From positions 6,049,524 through 6,113,523 of the forward strand of contig OY725488.1 of assembly GCA_963281255.1 (NCBI GenBank): 64,000 bases of DNA, written 5' to 3'. This document shows, piece after piece, positions 1-11,600 of the stretch (positions are counted from its first letter, which is position 1; the number at the start of each line of letters is the position of its first letter). A model generated the notes under the pieces. It was not told where the DNA came from. It saw only the letters and a list, made by a program, of their open reading frames with translations, and did no database searches. Origin of the DNA: Aphrocallistes beatrix. Taxonomy: Eukaryota; Porifera; Hexactinellida; Sceptrulophora; Aphrocallistidae. The translations under genes were made by a program, and so were the position numbers.

Positions 1-1779
1 TTCTGTATCCATGGTAAAATGCTAAAATCCGTCCCCTTCCAATTCTATTCCTCCATCTCTCAAGCTCCAAAACCAAAAGGGATAAAATTCAATTACTTGT
101 TTTCAAGTCTTTTTCAGCCGAGTTCTATAAAAGAAACTGTCTCGAATAACTTAAAGAAACGGAAAGGAGACAAGACATATACTCTCCCTACCCAAAACTT
201 CACAGCTTCTCACCGGTTGGACAAAGCAGGGTTGATGGCGTTTCAGTACACCACACAGACACCTTTTGAAATCGACTTCCACTTCGAACCTTCGCGCCTT
301 CCCAATGATGAGATTCCCTCCGGCGATTTTCAAGAATTGACACAAGAGATAAACACACAATCGGATCAGTTCCATTCCAAGTTCGAGACGGTGTTCTCTC
401 TGGGAAGCAAGGGGTACTCCCCGGAACAGATTGCATTCGGACAGGCAGCACTCAGTTGTCTCCTGGGCGGGATCGGGTTTTTCTATGGCAGAAGTTGGGT
501 GGCAGCACCACACCATGGACACGGATATATTGATTACCTGCCAGGCCACCTTCTGACTGGGACACCTGCTCGCGCCAAATTTCCCCGAGGTTTCCTCTGG
601 GACGAAGGGTTCCACCTGTTGCTGGTGGTCCAGTGGTCCCCACCGCTGGCGATGCAGGTGCTCGGCCATTGGCTGGACATGATGAATGCGGACGGATGGA
701 TCCCACGCGAACAGGTGCTAGGAGAAGAGGCGCGATCCAGGATTCCTCCCGAATTCATAGTCCAGCACAGCGACATAGCTAACCCGCCTACCTTCTTCCT
801 CGTTCTAGAATCTCTGCTGAAGCTCAGGAGTCAGGGAAAGTTGGATTCTTCGCTTTTTATCGCTTTTCTGGAGAAAGCGTATCCTCGTTTGCGCGCCTGG
901 TTTGAATGGTACCTCCGTACGCAGGCGGGAGAAGTCGAGAACACATTCCGCTGGAAGGGCAGGGACCCTAGAATAGACACGGAGTTAAACCCTAAGACAC
1001 TAGCCAGTGGGCTGGACGACTCTCCCCGGGCCTCACACCCGTCCGATTCGGAGAGACACATCGACCTCCTCTGCTGGATGAGCCTCGCCGCTAAGGTCCT
1101 GCGTCAGATAGCGGACCTGGTGGGGGACAGCACAGGAGCGAGCAGCTACAGGGGACTCTACTCTAAATTCGGTTCCCATTCCCACATGGTGAAGTATCAC
1201 TGGGACTCTGCACAGAAGCATTTCAGTGACTACGGCCTGCACTCTGATGACGTCACTCTCCAGTCCCGCGTGCAGCAGGCCCCGCGCAGGAGAATAGGGA
1301 CCCCGCCCAAGCAGCAGCTCGTGTCTCACTTCGGCTACATCAACCTGTTCCCTCTTCTGCTGCGCCAGCTGCCCGCTAACTCGGACCAGCTCGGCTCCGT
1401 CCTAGCTTCTCTGGACGATCCGAAGCGGTTGTGGTCAGACTTCGGACTGCGCTCCCTCTCCGCCTCTGATCCGGTGTACCGGAAGCACAACACACCTACG
1501 GACGGCCCGTACTGGCGGGGAGCCGTGTGGATTAACCTCAACTTCCTAGCGGTGCATGCGCTGCACCACTACTCGGGGGTGGAGGGTCCTCACAGGGACA
1601 GGGCGCGAGACCTGTACGCCCGCCTGAGAGAGAATCTGGTGAGCAACGTCTTCGAACAGTTCCAGGAGACCGGGTATTTCTGGGAGCAGTACGATGACCG
1701 GTCTGGGAAGGGGATGGGTGCGCACCCCTTCAACGGATGGACCTCCCTCGTACTGCTCATGATGGCGGAGATTTACTGA
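1..1779 (+). CDS. MOGS: Mannosyl-oligosaccharide glucosidase (glucosidase I, GH63), 3' part
   Basis: ER glucosidase I removes the outermost alpha-1,2-glucose from the N-glycan precursor after its transfer to protein. The reading frame is open from base 1, so the N-terminal part lies outside the window; the first Met in frame is at 19, but it is unlikely to be the true start because the family is about 800 residues and 586 are present here. The visible part is the GH63 C-terminal (alpha/alpha)6 barrel. It includes PRGFLWDEGFH near residue 190 (Asp is the expected general acid), YWRGAVWINLNF near 500, and a WEQYDD...GAHPFNGWTSL tail near 555-575 containing the expected catalytic base region. 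No intron is seen in the visible part. The coding sequence is GC-richer than its surroundings. It ends 200 bp before the dlg start codon on the same strand. Confidence 0.93.
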   Translation, partial: FCIHGKMLKSVPFQFYSSISQAPKPKGIKFNYLFSSLFQPSSIKETVSNNLKKRKGDKTYTLPTQNFTASHRLDKAGLMAFQYTTQTPFEIDFHFEPSRLPNDEIPSGDFQELTQEINTQSDQFHSKFETVFSLGSKGYSPEQIAFGQAALSCLLGGIGFFYGRSWVAAPHHGHGYIDYLPGHLLTGTPARAKFPRGFLWDEGFHLLLVVQWSPPLAMQVLGHWLDMMNADGWIPREQVLGEEARSRIPPEFIVQHSDIANPPTFFLVLESLLKLRSQGKLDSSLFIAFLEKAYPRLRAWFEWYLRTQAGEVENTFRWKGRDPRIDTELNPKTLASGLDDSPRASHPSDSERHIDLLCWMSLAAKVLRQIADLVGDSTGASSYRGLYSKFGSHSHMVKYHWDSAQKHFSDYGLHSDDVTLQSRVQQAPRRRIGTPPKQQLVSHFGYINLFPLLLRQLPANSDQLGSVLASLDDPKRLWSDFGLRSLSASDPVYRKHNTPTDGPYWRGAVWINLNFLAVHALHHYSGVEGPHRDRARDLYARLRENLVSNVFEQFQETGYFWEQYDDRSGKGMGAHPFNGWTSLVLLMMAEIY

Positions 1780-1981
1780 GCTCAATGAACAGTGTTTCAA
1801 TAGATTCCATTATGTACATATTTAGTTTTACCAGTTAGTAGCATTATAATCGAGGGGTGGAATGTGTTTGATCTTCTAACTTATGTCGATGAAGTATATG
1901 TACGTGTGGATCAACTCGCTGTACGTATTTTTTTTCAATCCGGTGTTTAGTACGGTGTCTTAAACTGTTAATACATTGAGA

Positions 1982-2695
1982 ATGACCACTTCATTGCCTA
2001 TCGATCTGTCCGAGCTGTTGAACATGTTCGTCCGTTACCGTGGCCGTCTCTCCGGACAGGATCCCGCTCAGCAGGAGCTGTACGATTCTCTGATTGAACT
2101 GAACAGCGCAGTGGTAGAGAAAGTGAGACATTTGCAAGATCTGTATTGGAATATACTGAAGGAGCAGACCCTCACTCCCAGACAGAAAGCTAATGCTGTT
2201 AAGAAGAGAGCGAGTGAATGGGTATGCTCCTTTTTATTATTTTAAATTACATATGTGAATAATATAAATCGATTAGCTCTGTTTTCAACTTTTTCACACA
2301 TTGATTCGTCATGTATCGTTTCAGTCAAATTCATACTGAATTTAATAGCCTGGATTTGTTTCAATTATATAAACATATGCCTTTCTCTAAACTAACTAAT
2401 AATTAATTTACAATCTAATGTCAAGGAACCAGATCATTTGGATCCTGTTCCGCTTTCTGACTTGTACGAAGAATTTACTTTCGAGTTAGAGCGCCCTAAA
2501 GAGGGTGGGGAGTTGCCTCCATGGGGCATCACCATTTATGGCGGGGTAGATTCGGATTCTGAGAGTGAGAGTGACCCCGGCATTTACATCCATGTTATTA
2601 TCGATAACAGCATTTCACAGAGACATGGGGGACTCCAAGTGTCTGACAGAATTATTGAAGTGAATGGGTCTACCACTAGGGAGGTCAGACACGAG
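1982..2695 (+). other. dlg: dlg exons 1-2: L27 domain and first half of PDZ1
   Basis: Exon 1 (1982-2221) starts at an ATG three codons into a longer open frame and encodes an amphipathic helical segment (LSELLNMFVRYRGRLSG... then VEKVRHLQDLYW) that reads as an L27 domain. It ends in GAATGG|GTATGC, phase 0. Exon 2 (2426-2695) follows a 204-bp intron. It carries the PDZ1 carboxylate-binding loop in the form WGITIYGG, an acidic insert DSDSESESDPG, and the DRIIEVNG strand. It ends in CACGAG|GTGAGT, phase 0. Confidence 0.85.
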
Positions 2696-5600
2696 GTGAG
2701 TATTATCTCTAACCGTTTGTTCCGATAGATATCTATAGTTAAACATCATAGCTAATGATGGTGATTGTAATTCAAACAGATGTATTTTGGATTGCGGAAT
2801 GGAATTTGATCAAATAATTTCTTATCTGTGATTCTGTGAAAAAGGTGACAATGACGTCATAATTCCATGATGAGTCGACGTTTTCGTCTGAGGTCAGAAC
2901 TTAGTGGAGCCATAGCCAAAAGACCCTCACATGCCAAAAATCAGCCTTCTGTGCCTTGCAGTTTCTTCAATCAATTCGTTACAGATATATATCCTTACTA
3001 TTAAAACTCGATTAATGTTTATATGGTAATGCGGAAATGGTTTGACTTTTCGAAAAAGGAAATAGTTCGACTTATACAAATAGTACTAAATTGGATCTTT
3101 TCATGAGAGCAATACGTTCAAATTCTAAGAGATACTAAAAGTCTGATTCAAAGTCTACACGAATTAGTCATAGTTTAAAATATCTAATAAATTATTCAAC
3201 TCAATGAATAATCTTATCAGCCTGAGCCACCATAGGTAATTTATTGTCATAATATAGTGGTTAAAATTGGCGTATGTGGCATAAGGCCTGAAATACAAAA
3301 AGAGATGATTAATTAGAAAAATTCAACTGTGACTAATTTGAATGTGTATTATTCTAATCTGGAATCCGATTAGCTGTATCCATAGCCTCTCTAATATATT
3401 AGAGTAGGCTATGCTTTATCCATAGCCTCTCTCATATATTAGAGTAGGCTATGCTGTATCCCATACCGTTTAGAACTAATCCTCTTCATAACTAAACCCA
3501 TTTAGTACAATTTGTATGTGAAATAATAAAGTGTTTAAATACTTTCGTCACCTTGGTGTATGTTAATTCACGAGAAACGTGAGTCTTAATCATTTTTTCC
3601 ACATCCGTACATATTCTGTACATCTCTCCATCAGGGACGTCGCCAGGATCTTTCCTCTATGAGGGAGGCAGAGCATGAATCTCATAATGTGTCCAGATTC
3701 CTCATATTTGGACAAAATAAATGCAATATTTAAAAATGTAGTTTATTAAATCCTGGTGGGAGCACGAAAGATTAGAATCTAGAAATATTTTTTACTAAGG
3801 GAGCATTGCCCCCCCTTTGCCCCCTCCCCCACATGGTGACGTCCCGGTCCTCCATGTGTATTGGACCACTATTTATTTGCACATTTTCCATGCACTATCT
3901 CACTGCGAAAATTTCATCATTCGTATGCAACCGGAAACCTCACAGAGACCGTGAAAAGCAATTCTCCCACTTACTTGATTTACTTAATCATCCTAATAAT
4001 AAAAATAACCATCCAATAAAACAAATGCTTCATTAACCAAGGTTGTTTGGATGTGGAACTAGCATTTTTTTAATTATAGAATACCTGGTTGTATATATAG
4101 GCCACTTCCTCAACAAGTGTTTTTCCAACGTATATGACGATATCGCTGTCGAAAATGTCCAAATAAAAATATTTGCTAGATCAATGTCTATCTGTCATGG
4201 ACCAAACTGTAAACATCTTGGCCGATTGACAATTTGGACCATAGCATATCCACATTCATTGAACTGACTAGTAAGATTCTGCATTATTAAAATCCTTAAA
4301 TGTCGAAATGGAAATGTTTCAATGAATTACTTACTAGCTTGCTATTCATTAATAATTATTAAATTCCTTGTATTATATAGGCATTCTTCCTTCAATAGAA
4401 CCACAAAATCACATTGAAAATGATAACTAGTTGTTCTAACCAATGTTTTGCTCAACAAAAAAGTGTTTCATGCATAGTTGCTTTCAACAAAAGTTGAATC
4501 GTGTATGGTGGAGGCTTAATTAATGGATGCGCCGATGAAGCAATTTTTCGTGCAATGATGCATGTAACATTCCCAAATACAGATGCAACTTTGTTGAATA
4601 CAAAATTTGCATTGTGTATGGTGAGCTTTATCATTTGACGAATACATGTTTGGTCTTGTATTTAATATACGATATAGAAGCACTTTTGACTCTGCATGCT
4701 TTTATTATCTATAAGTACAATTCAGGTATCGATATAACTTTTCAAGTGGTTCTATGTCGAAAAGTTTATAGTTTTTCATACAAGAATTATTGTTATAATA
4801 GTATATATATATGTGTCTATGATATGTTCCATTTGAAAATATTCCTTTGACACCAAACCTGTACGAGTCGTACGAACCAGGCTTGGACCGGGTCAAGATT
4901 TCCTGACCCGGTAAGCTCTGACCCGGTGACCCGGTTTGGTTATTTGACCCGGTTTCCCAGGAAACATTAATTTTCTATATTCATGCGATTTGATATTGCA
5001 TGAATATAGAAAAGTAATGTTATTTCGATATATGACATTTACTATATTTAAGTGAACACTAAGATATAATATATAACTAATATTGACTGAATATTTATGA
5101 CTTTACAAACCGATAAAATCTAATTATCTATAAGGATATAAACCGGGTCAAGTCAAAATCAGTGATCCTGTTCTGACCCGGAAATTTATTGAAAATAGTG
5201 ACCCGGTTGACCCGGTGACCCGGTCCAAGCCTGGTACGAACTGTCTACTTCTAGATTTTGTATCATGTACAAATTGTACATACATGGCACTTGCATTAGT
5301 GGGGACATGGTCTACTTAATACACGGCTGTGTATGTCACCGAGAAGGTCTGAATAATAGAAGGCCAGTTTTAACGCAGTTCAAAGTTTAATTAGACCCAT
5401 ACATAAAAAACCGTATACGATGGATCTTTAGAATGTGTTATTATCATAGTACAAACATCATATCAGTGTATGTGATTCAGTTGTCCAAAAGTTGATATGT
5501 CATGTGATTAACGCGATGGGCTCTTTTTAGAGCGAAAAATGATGTTCTAACTCATTTTAAACATCGTTATCCGCATTTCTAATGCTTGAATTTCATGATA

Positions 5601-8600
5601 AAATCCTAGATTAACAAAAAATTGAAAATGAACACGTGAACAGTATTATTATCAAATAGGAGGTAATAGTTTGCGGATTGAATGGTATAATTTCTTAGTG
5701 TCTACGATCTAGACTTTTTGAGTTATGGCTTAATTAAACATTCACTTTTTTGCTTCCATAGCAACGAGGAATCCATAGACATTCCAATTAAGATTTTCAG
5801 AATTTTAGGACTAAGGCCTTCCTATTGTTGTCCTATCAAAAATTCAAGCATTAGAAATTGGTCTGAGCTCAGAACTTAGTGGTGTCATAGCCAAAAGACT
5901 CCCACATGCCAAAAATCAGCTTTCTGTATCTGGCAGTTTCTTCAATCAATTCGTTAGATATATTGTATATAATGTTGAAGAAGGTGAACTAAAAAATGAT
6001 TAGAAATTAAGCAATATAGTTAGTGTGATGATAACCTAGGATGGTTGCATGACATGCTTCAACTTATAGCGGTCAATTTGAATGCACGATGTACTTGAAT
6101 GATCATTAACAAATATTGAATGGATGGAATTTTCTATTCCGTCCATTCTGTCTCATTTGTGGATATTACGATGTATTCATCAAAAGCGTCCTACTAGCAA
6201 TCAAGCTAGATAGCTCTTTTAGGGATATATTGAAAGGTATTTTATTTAGATTAGTTCATGTGACATCTCGATGGTTTACAGATTACTTCACAATTTGCTC
6301 CCATATATAATAATTCGCCATTCGCCTCAATTATGTCTTATAGATTGTTTTACCCATTGCAAATTATTCATCAGCAACGATTTAATTGCCTTTCACTTCG
6401 TGATAGATCATTATAATCACGTAATTACAAGGCAGAACTATGAGGCTTATCAAAGTTTTGGTGTTGAGTACGACTAATCTGACAAATAAACATAATTTTT
6501 AAAATGCTAGATGGACAAAAGTTTGTCTATGTCTTCATGCAGTGATTATGAAGACATCCACAATAATGCAGCGATGGCATCCGAGAAGAAAGTATAGTCT
6601 ATCGCATAGAGAGAGGGAGCATAACTGGGAAAAGTAGTAATGCAGGAAACAGTTATACGTAGTTCCAACAAACTACTTTGTAAACCGCTTAATCCTATTT
6701 AAATGTAATTTGTGGTTTAGTGAAAGTTCAAATGATACGATCCCTAAGAGTGTTCCTGCCCTTGAGTTTTTTAAGAGATCAGGCTATCAATAGGATTGTC
6801 GGGCTCAGGGCAAATAGTTCCCCGCTCCCGAAATTCAAATGCAATTATGAATTGAACCAATCCCTTTATTAGTTTTTTCTAGAATATATCATCTGAGTTC
6901 CAGATCATGATTGAATTTTTCCACCATTTATTACTCCAGCTAAATCTGATATCATATCATAACATAGTACACTGGAGTTTCGATTTTACGAACAATAATG
7001 GTCCAAAAGTGTTCGTAGAATCAAACATTTCGTATAATCTGTCATTCCAACTAGTAGTACGTGTAAGTATATCATGGGATGAACATTGTCTAAGACAAGG
7101 AGGGCTTTCTCTTCTATTCCTGATTAACAATCGTAAATGATTCTTTACTGCTGGCACGAATTCTTGGTGAAACCAATCTCAAATGTTTTTGCAGTCACCC
7201 AGGCATCCGTTTGGCTATACTACTTCACTGGAAGTTTGTCTTTATTTATGTGTTTAAGGACTCGGGGGTTTTGGCACTTATATAAAATACCAGATCCAAC
7301 TTGTGGTACCTGAAGCATTTGCAACATTTGCAAGCCTTCAATGCCACTCTCTCCTTTTCCATCTTTAAACCAAAGTTCTCATTCGCTCATTCGGGCCTGT
7401 AAGCGTTTTGATAGGAATGGCACGCCAGCATAAACCAGTTTTGTCTGCGTTTTATATTTGTTGGCACGACTCAAATTTTCTCAACACATCATCTGAAAAT
7501 TCTGTTTAAATAATTCAACTTACTTTTTGTCCCCACTGCACTTCTCTCCCACACAACAGATGGATGCTATGTCTTTTTTTAATTTGCTAGCTCGCTTATA
7601 AACTTTTTAATTCATCATCCACATCCTCAGTTTGTCTCGTAATAGTTTCATAATAGGATTATCTAGGAGCGCGAGACGCTCCTTCAGGCGTATGATTTTA
7701 AGCCCGAAAGTGTTTAGGAGCGTGAAAATTAATAATATTACCCAATTTACCCTCTATTATAATGCTATTTATCGATTTAGGCGTATGGAAATTTAGGGAT
7801 TTGAGACTAGGAGCGTATCTCTGGAGGGCTTTATAATACCCTGAATTATCATTGCATAATTAGTGGGAACCTCACTGAAGACTGGGCAAATGTGCTCAGG
7901 TCCTAGAACTAGGCTCTATTGTATACCCATTAATATACAGTCTTAGAAGATCAAAATTTCCTTCCATACCAACATATGAATATCACAACATGTTATTTAA
8001 AAAATGCATTCACTTTGTGGCGATCATCTAGAGAAATTATTGCGCTGCCTGATCTTGCAAGAAAAACCGCCATCTTACTCGTAAATTTGTCTTTCAAGTC
8101 AAATGTGCAACATGTATATTCCAATATTTCCTATACTGATTGAGGCTGATTATATATATCTAAAAATATAATGCTTTAATAATGCGTCAATGCTAACCTA
8201 TGCAAGTAGATAAATTGTGAAAGTATATAAAGAGCTTGTAAAGTCATAAGTGAGAAAATAACAACAAATCCAAAATATAAAATCATTCAATAACATTACA
8301 CTCGATTAAATACGAAATGTCTCACCGTATAATAAAAAACCTAATGGCCAAACTCGACCAATTTGAAAAAGAAAAAAATACAAAACAGGAAATACTTCGT
8401 GAGTTAGACTGTTTCGTACTGGACAATTCTCTTCGGGAGAGCACGGTCGGCCAGTTGAAAGGACACACACTTGAAGATAAATGGAAAATTTTCAAAGAAG
8501 TAAAGAAGTGCGGCTATCAGAACATCGTAGTCGCTGCCTTTTCAGATGAAGATCAGGTTGATGATATATTTGTCAAACAATTATTCGAGAAAGGAGAAGA

Positions 8601-11600
8601 TATGACTAAACTCCATGCATTCTGTGACTTCATAGATGGCGTTAATGAAGATGGTACAATCATTGCTGAGACAGTCCCGACTACCCTTCTCAAGATGAAA
8701 GAGCTCAAACTACGCAATCCCATCATTGAGATTGACCTGGCTGATCAAAGGATAGATTGGACAAAAAAGTCGATCGTTGAGGAAGTGTGTCAACTTCTGT
8801 TTCAAAGGATTGAGTGGAGCAAACAGCAACTTTGTCCCAAATCTAAGATATTCATCAATCTGAGAGACTTCCCCATTGCCATGACCAAATGTCCGGAACG
8901 TGTCCTGAGAGTGGTCCAATATATCAGCTCTTTAAATGAACTGAGACGTCCGTTAGGATTGATGTACGAAGAACCTACTGGACGCTTTCCAGGTGAGCAA
9001 ATGGGACTATGGACGAGCACGGTCCGTGAAGTAATGAATACTGAGGGATGGAACAAAGGTCATTTGTTGGTACATGTTCATCAGTATTTGGGTCTAGCAG
9101 AGAGTGTCCAACTGGAGTGCTTAAAGACAGGAGCAGATGGCATTTGGGCAGGTGTTTGTGAGGAGGGGGCAGCATTCGGACATGCTTGCTCCAGTATCAC
9201 ACTCTTGAATCTGATTTGCATGGGTAACACAAAAGTTTTGGAGAGGTACAACTGCACTTACTTAAGGAATGCTGCTATAGAAGTAACGAAAATTACAACC
9301 GGTATACCTCCACACCCCCGTCAATGTCTGTACGGGGAAAGGGCATTGGATAGTGTGTTTGATTTCGGTGGTATTGCTGGCGGTAAAAGGAAACGAAGTT
9401 CTTTCGACTTAGCAAGTTTCTTCGGTGAACCTCAGCCAATTCGTGTTAGTACACTCTCTTCAACGAATATGCTGAAACAACAGATGATAAAGACTTTTGG
9501 TTTCAACGTTGATTTCACCGAAGAGATAATGCACTTCATGAAAAAGAGAATGATCCAGGACCTGGTTGGTAATCGAAAGGAGGAGTATATGAGTCCTGTG
9601 GGATTAGCACTTCTCTTTGATCGGGCTGGTGGCCATTTGAATGCCAACATGAGGAATGTAATTGATAGGTGGGATATAAGTACGCCTCATTGGGAAGTGT
9701 TGAGATCTCAACTCCGCAATATCTGGGATGAACTGGATGGAAGTGAAGAACCTAGTCAACAAGGCGATGATGCACTCGAATTTGAAACATTTTTTCTGCA
9801 TTTTCTACAGCCTTACTACCCAAATATCAAATGTAGAGATGTGAGAAAGACATTGAAGGCTCTCGACATGGATAAAGATGGCAAGGTTGAATGGTCGGAA
9901 TGTATGGTCTATGTTAAGTGGGCTATCTATGAATACCCTGACATCAGTGACCTGGAAGAGCTGCTCTCTGTTATGTTCAAGAAAGGACTGTTTATGGCAA
10001 TGCAAGATGAGATACTCACTCCGATAAAGGACGGCAGTCCATTGGATCAGTTTTCTGCCTACATTTGTTAATATAATGTTTGTTGTATTTTTAAGATTTA
10101 ACAACTCCAATTTTTTATTATCAGTATGTCCACTTCCACTTCAATAATAATTAAATATCTAGTTACGGAAAGGGGTCTATATTGTAAAATTGTCAAGAAT
10201 TTTTTGGGCAAATAATTGGTTCAAATTACACTAACCGGACAAAAGTATTTGAACAATTCATTATTTCCCATACAAATAATTACTAATTTGGATCTTTTCA
10301 TAAAGGGAAATGCATTCAAACTCGAGGAGATATTAAGAATCTGATTCCAGATTCGAAACCTACGCATTCGAATTTGTCATAGTTAAAGATTTATAATAAA
10401 CTGATCATCCCAATTAATAAAATTATCAACCTGTCATTTCAAATTATCAATTAGTCCGCACACAGCGGCACTGATTGATAATTTGAAAACTTTAAGAATG
10501 AACAGTTGATTAGAAATATTATACTATAACTAATTCGAATGTGTTTATCTCGATTCTGAAACCCGATTAGTTGTATCCAGTGGCACCTCAATTAGGCTGT
10601 GCCTCATCAGTGGTGAGCTGCTAGAGCCGCCACCAGTTGTATCCCTTAACTTTTAGTAATATTCGTCGTCACCAATAGACTCATTTAGTACTGTTGCGTG
10701 GTATTTTGAGATGGGGGAGCGTCATTTGTTAGAATTACCTCAACTGTCACTTGTTAGAATCGTTTTTTAGACTTACTCAAGCGATTCTGAATTATCCGAT
10801 AAAGAAAATGTTGGGGCAACTCAGGAAATTAATAAATGTGTTTTATGTCTTGCGCCCCGTACATCAACATGGATCTTCATGCCATGTAGACATGCCAATT
10901 GCTGTACGGAATATTAGCCAAAAATTGAGGAGCAAGAGCACCCTTGTCCTGTATGCCGTTCTATAATCGAAAGCCGTTTCCAAATATTTACAAGCTGAAG
11001 TCATTTAAATTTCCATGTTTTTTCATTATATTCGATATCTCAAAATACGAGCCGCATGCATTTGTCCGAATCGATTTTTGGAATATTGTCATTTGTCCGA
11101 ATCGATTTTTGGGATATTGTCACTTGTCCGAATGGGGACGCTGCATTTTTCAGAATCTTGAAGTAGTCATTAGTCAGAATTTCCTTTGCTGCCGTTTGTC
11201 AGAATAGGATTTCTAGTTCTAGTAAATGCCACTCAACCCCCTCGTCACGAAATTAAAATGCCAATTTTACACTCAATTGGACAATATTGCGAATACTTTT
11301 TTAATATATATCATCTCCAAAATGTTTACTTTCAATCTCTCATTCATTCTAAAAAAACTAAAATGACACTCCACCACCTTCTCACGAAACTAGAGTAGAA
11401 CTCGCATTCTGACAAAGTCAGAACTCGATAAAATTTATTCTGACAAACCCCAGCAAAGGAAATTCTGACTAATGACTACTTCAAGATCCTGAAAATTGCA
11501 GCGTCCCAATTTCGGACAAGTGACAATACTCCAAACTATGATTCGGACAAATGGCAATATTCCAAATTACGATTCGGACAAATGACAGTTAACGCAATTC

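Noticed and set aside
3806-4267. Two consecutive short forward frames
   Set aside because: Overlap an inverted-repeat element and AT-rich intron sequence; no protein family is apparent.
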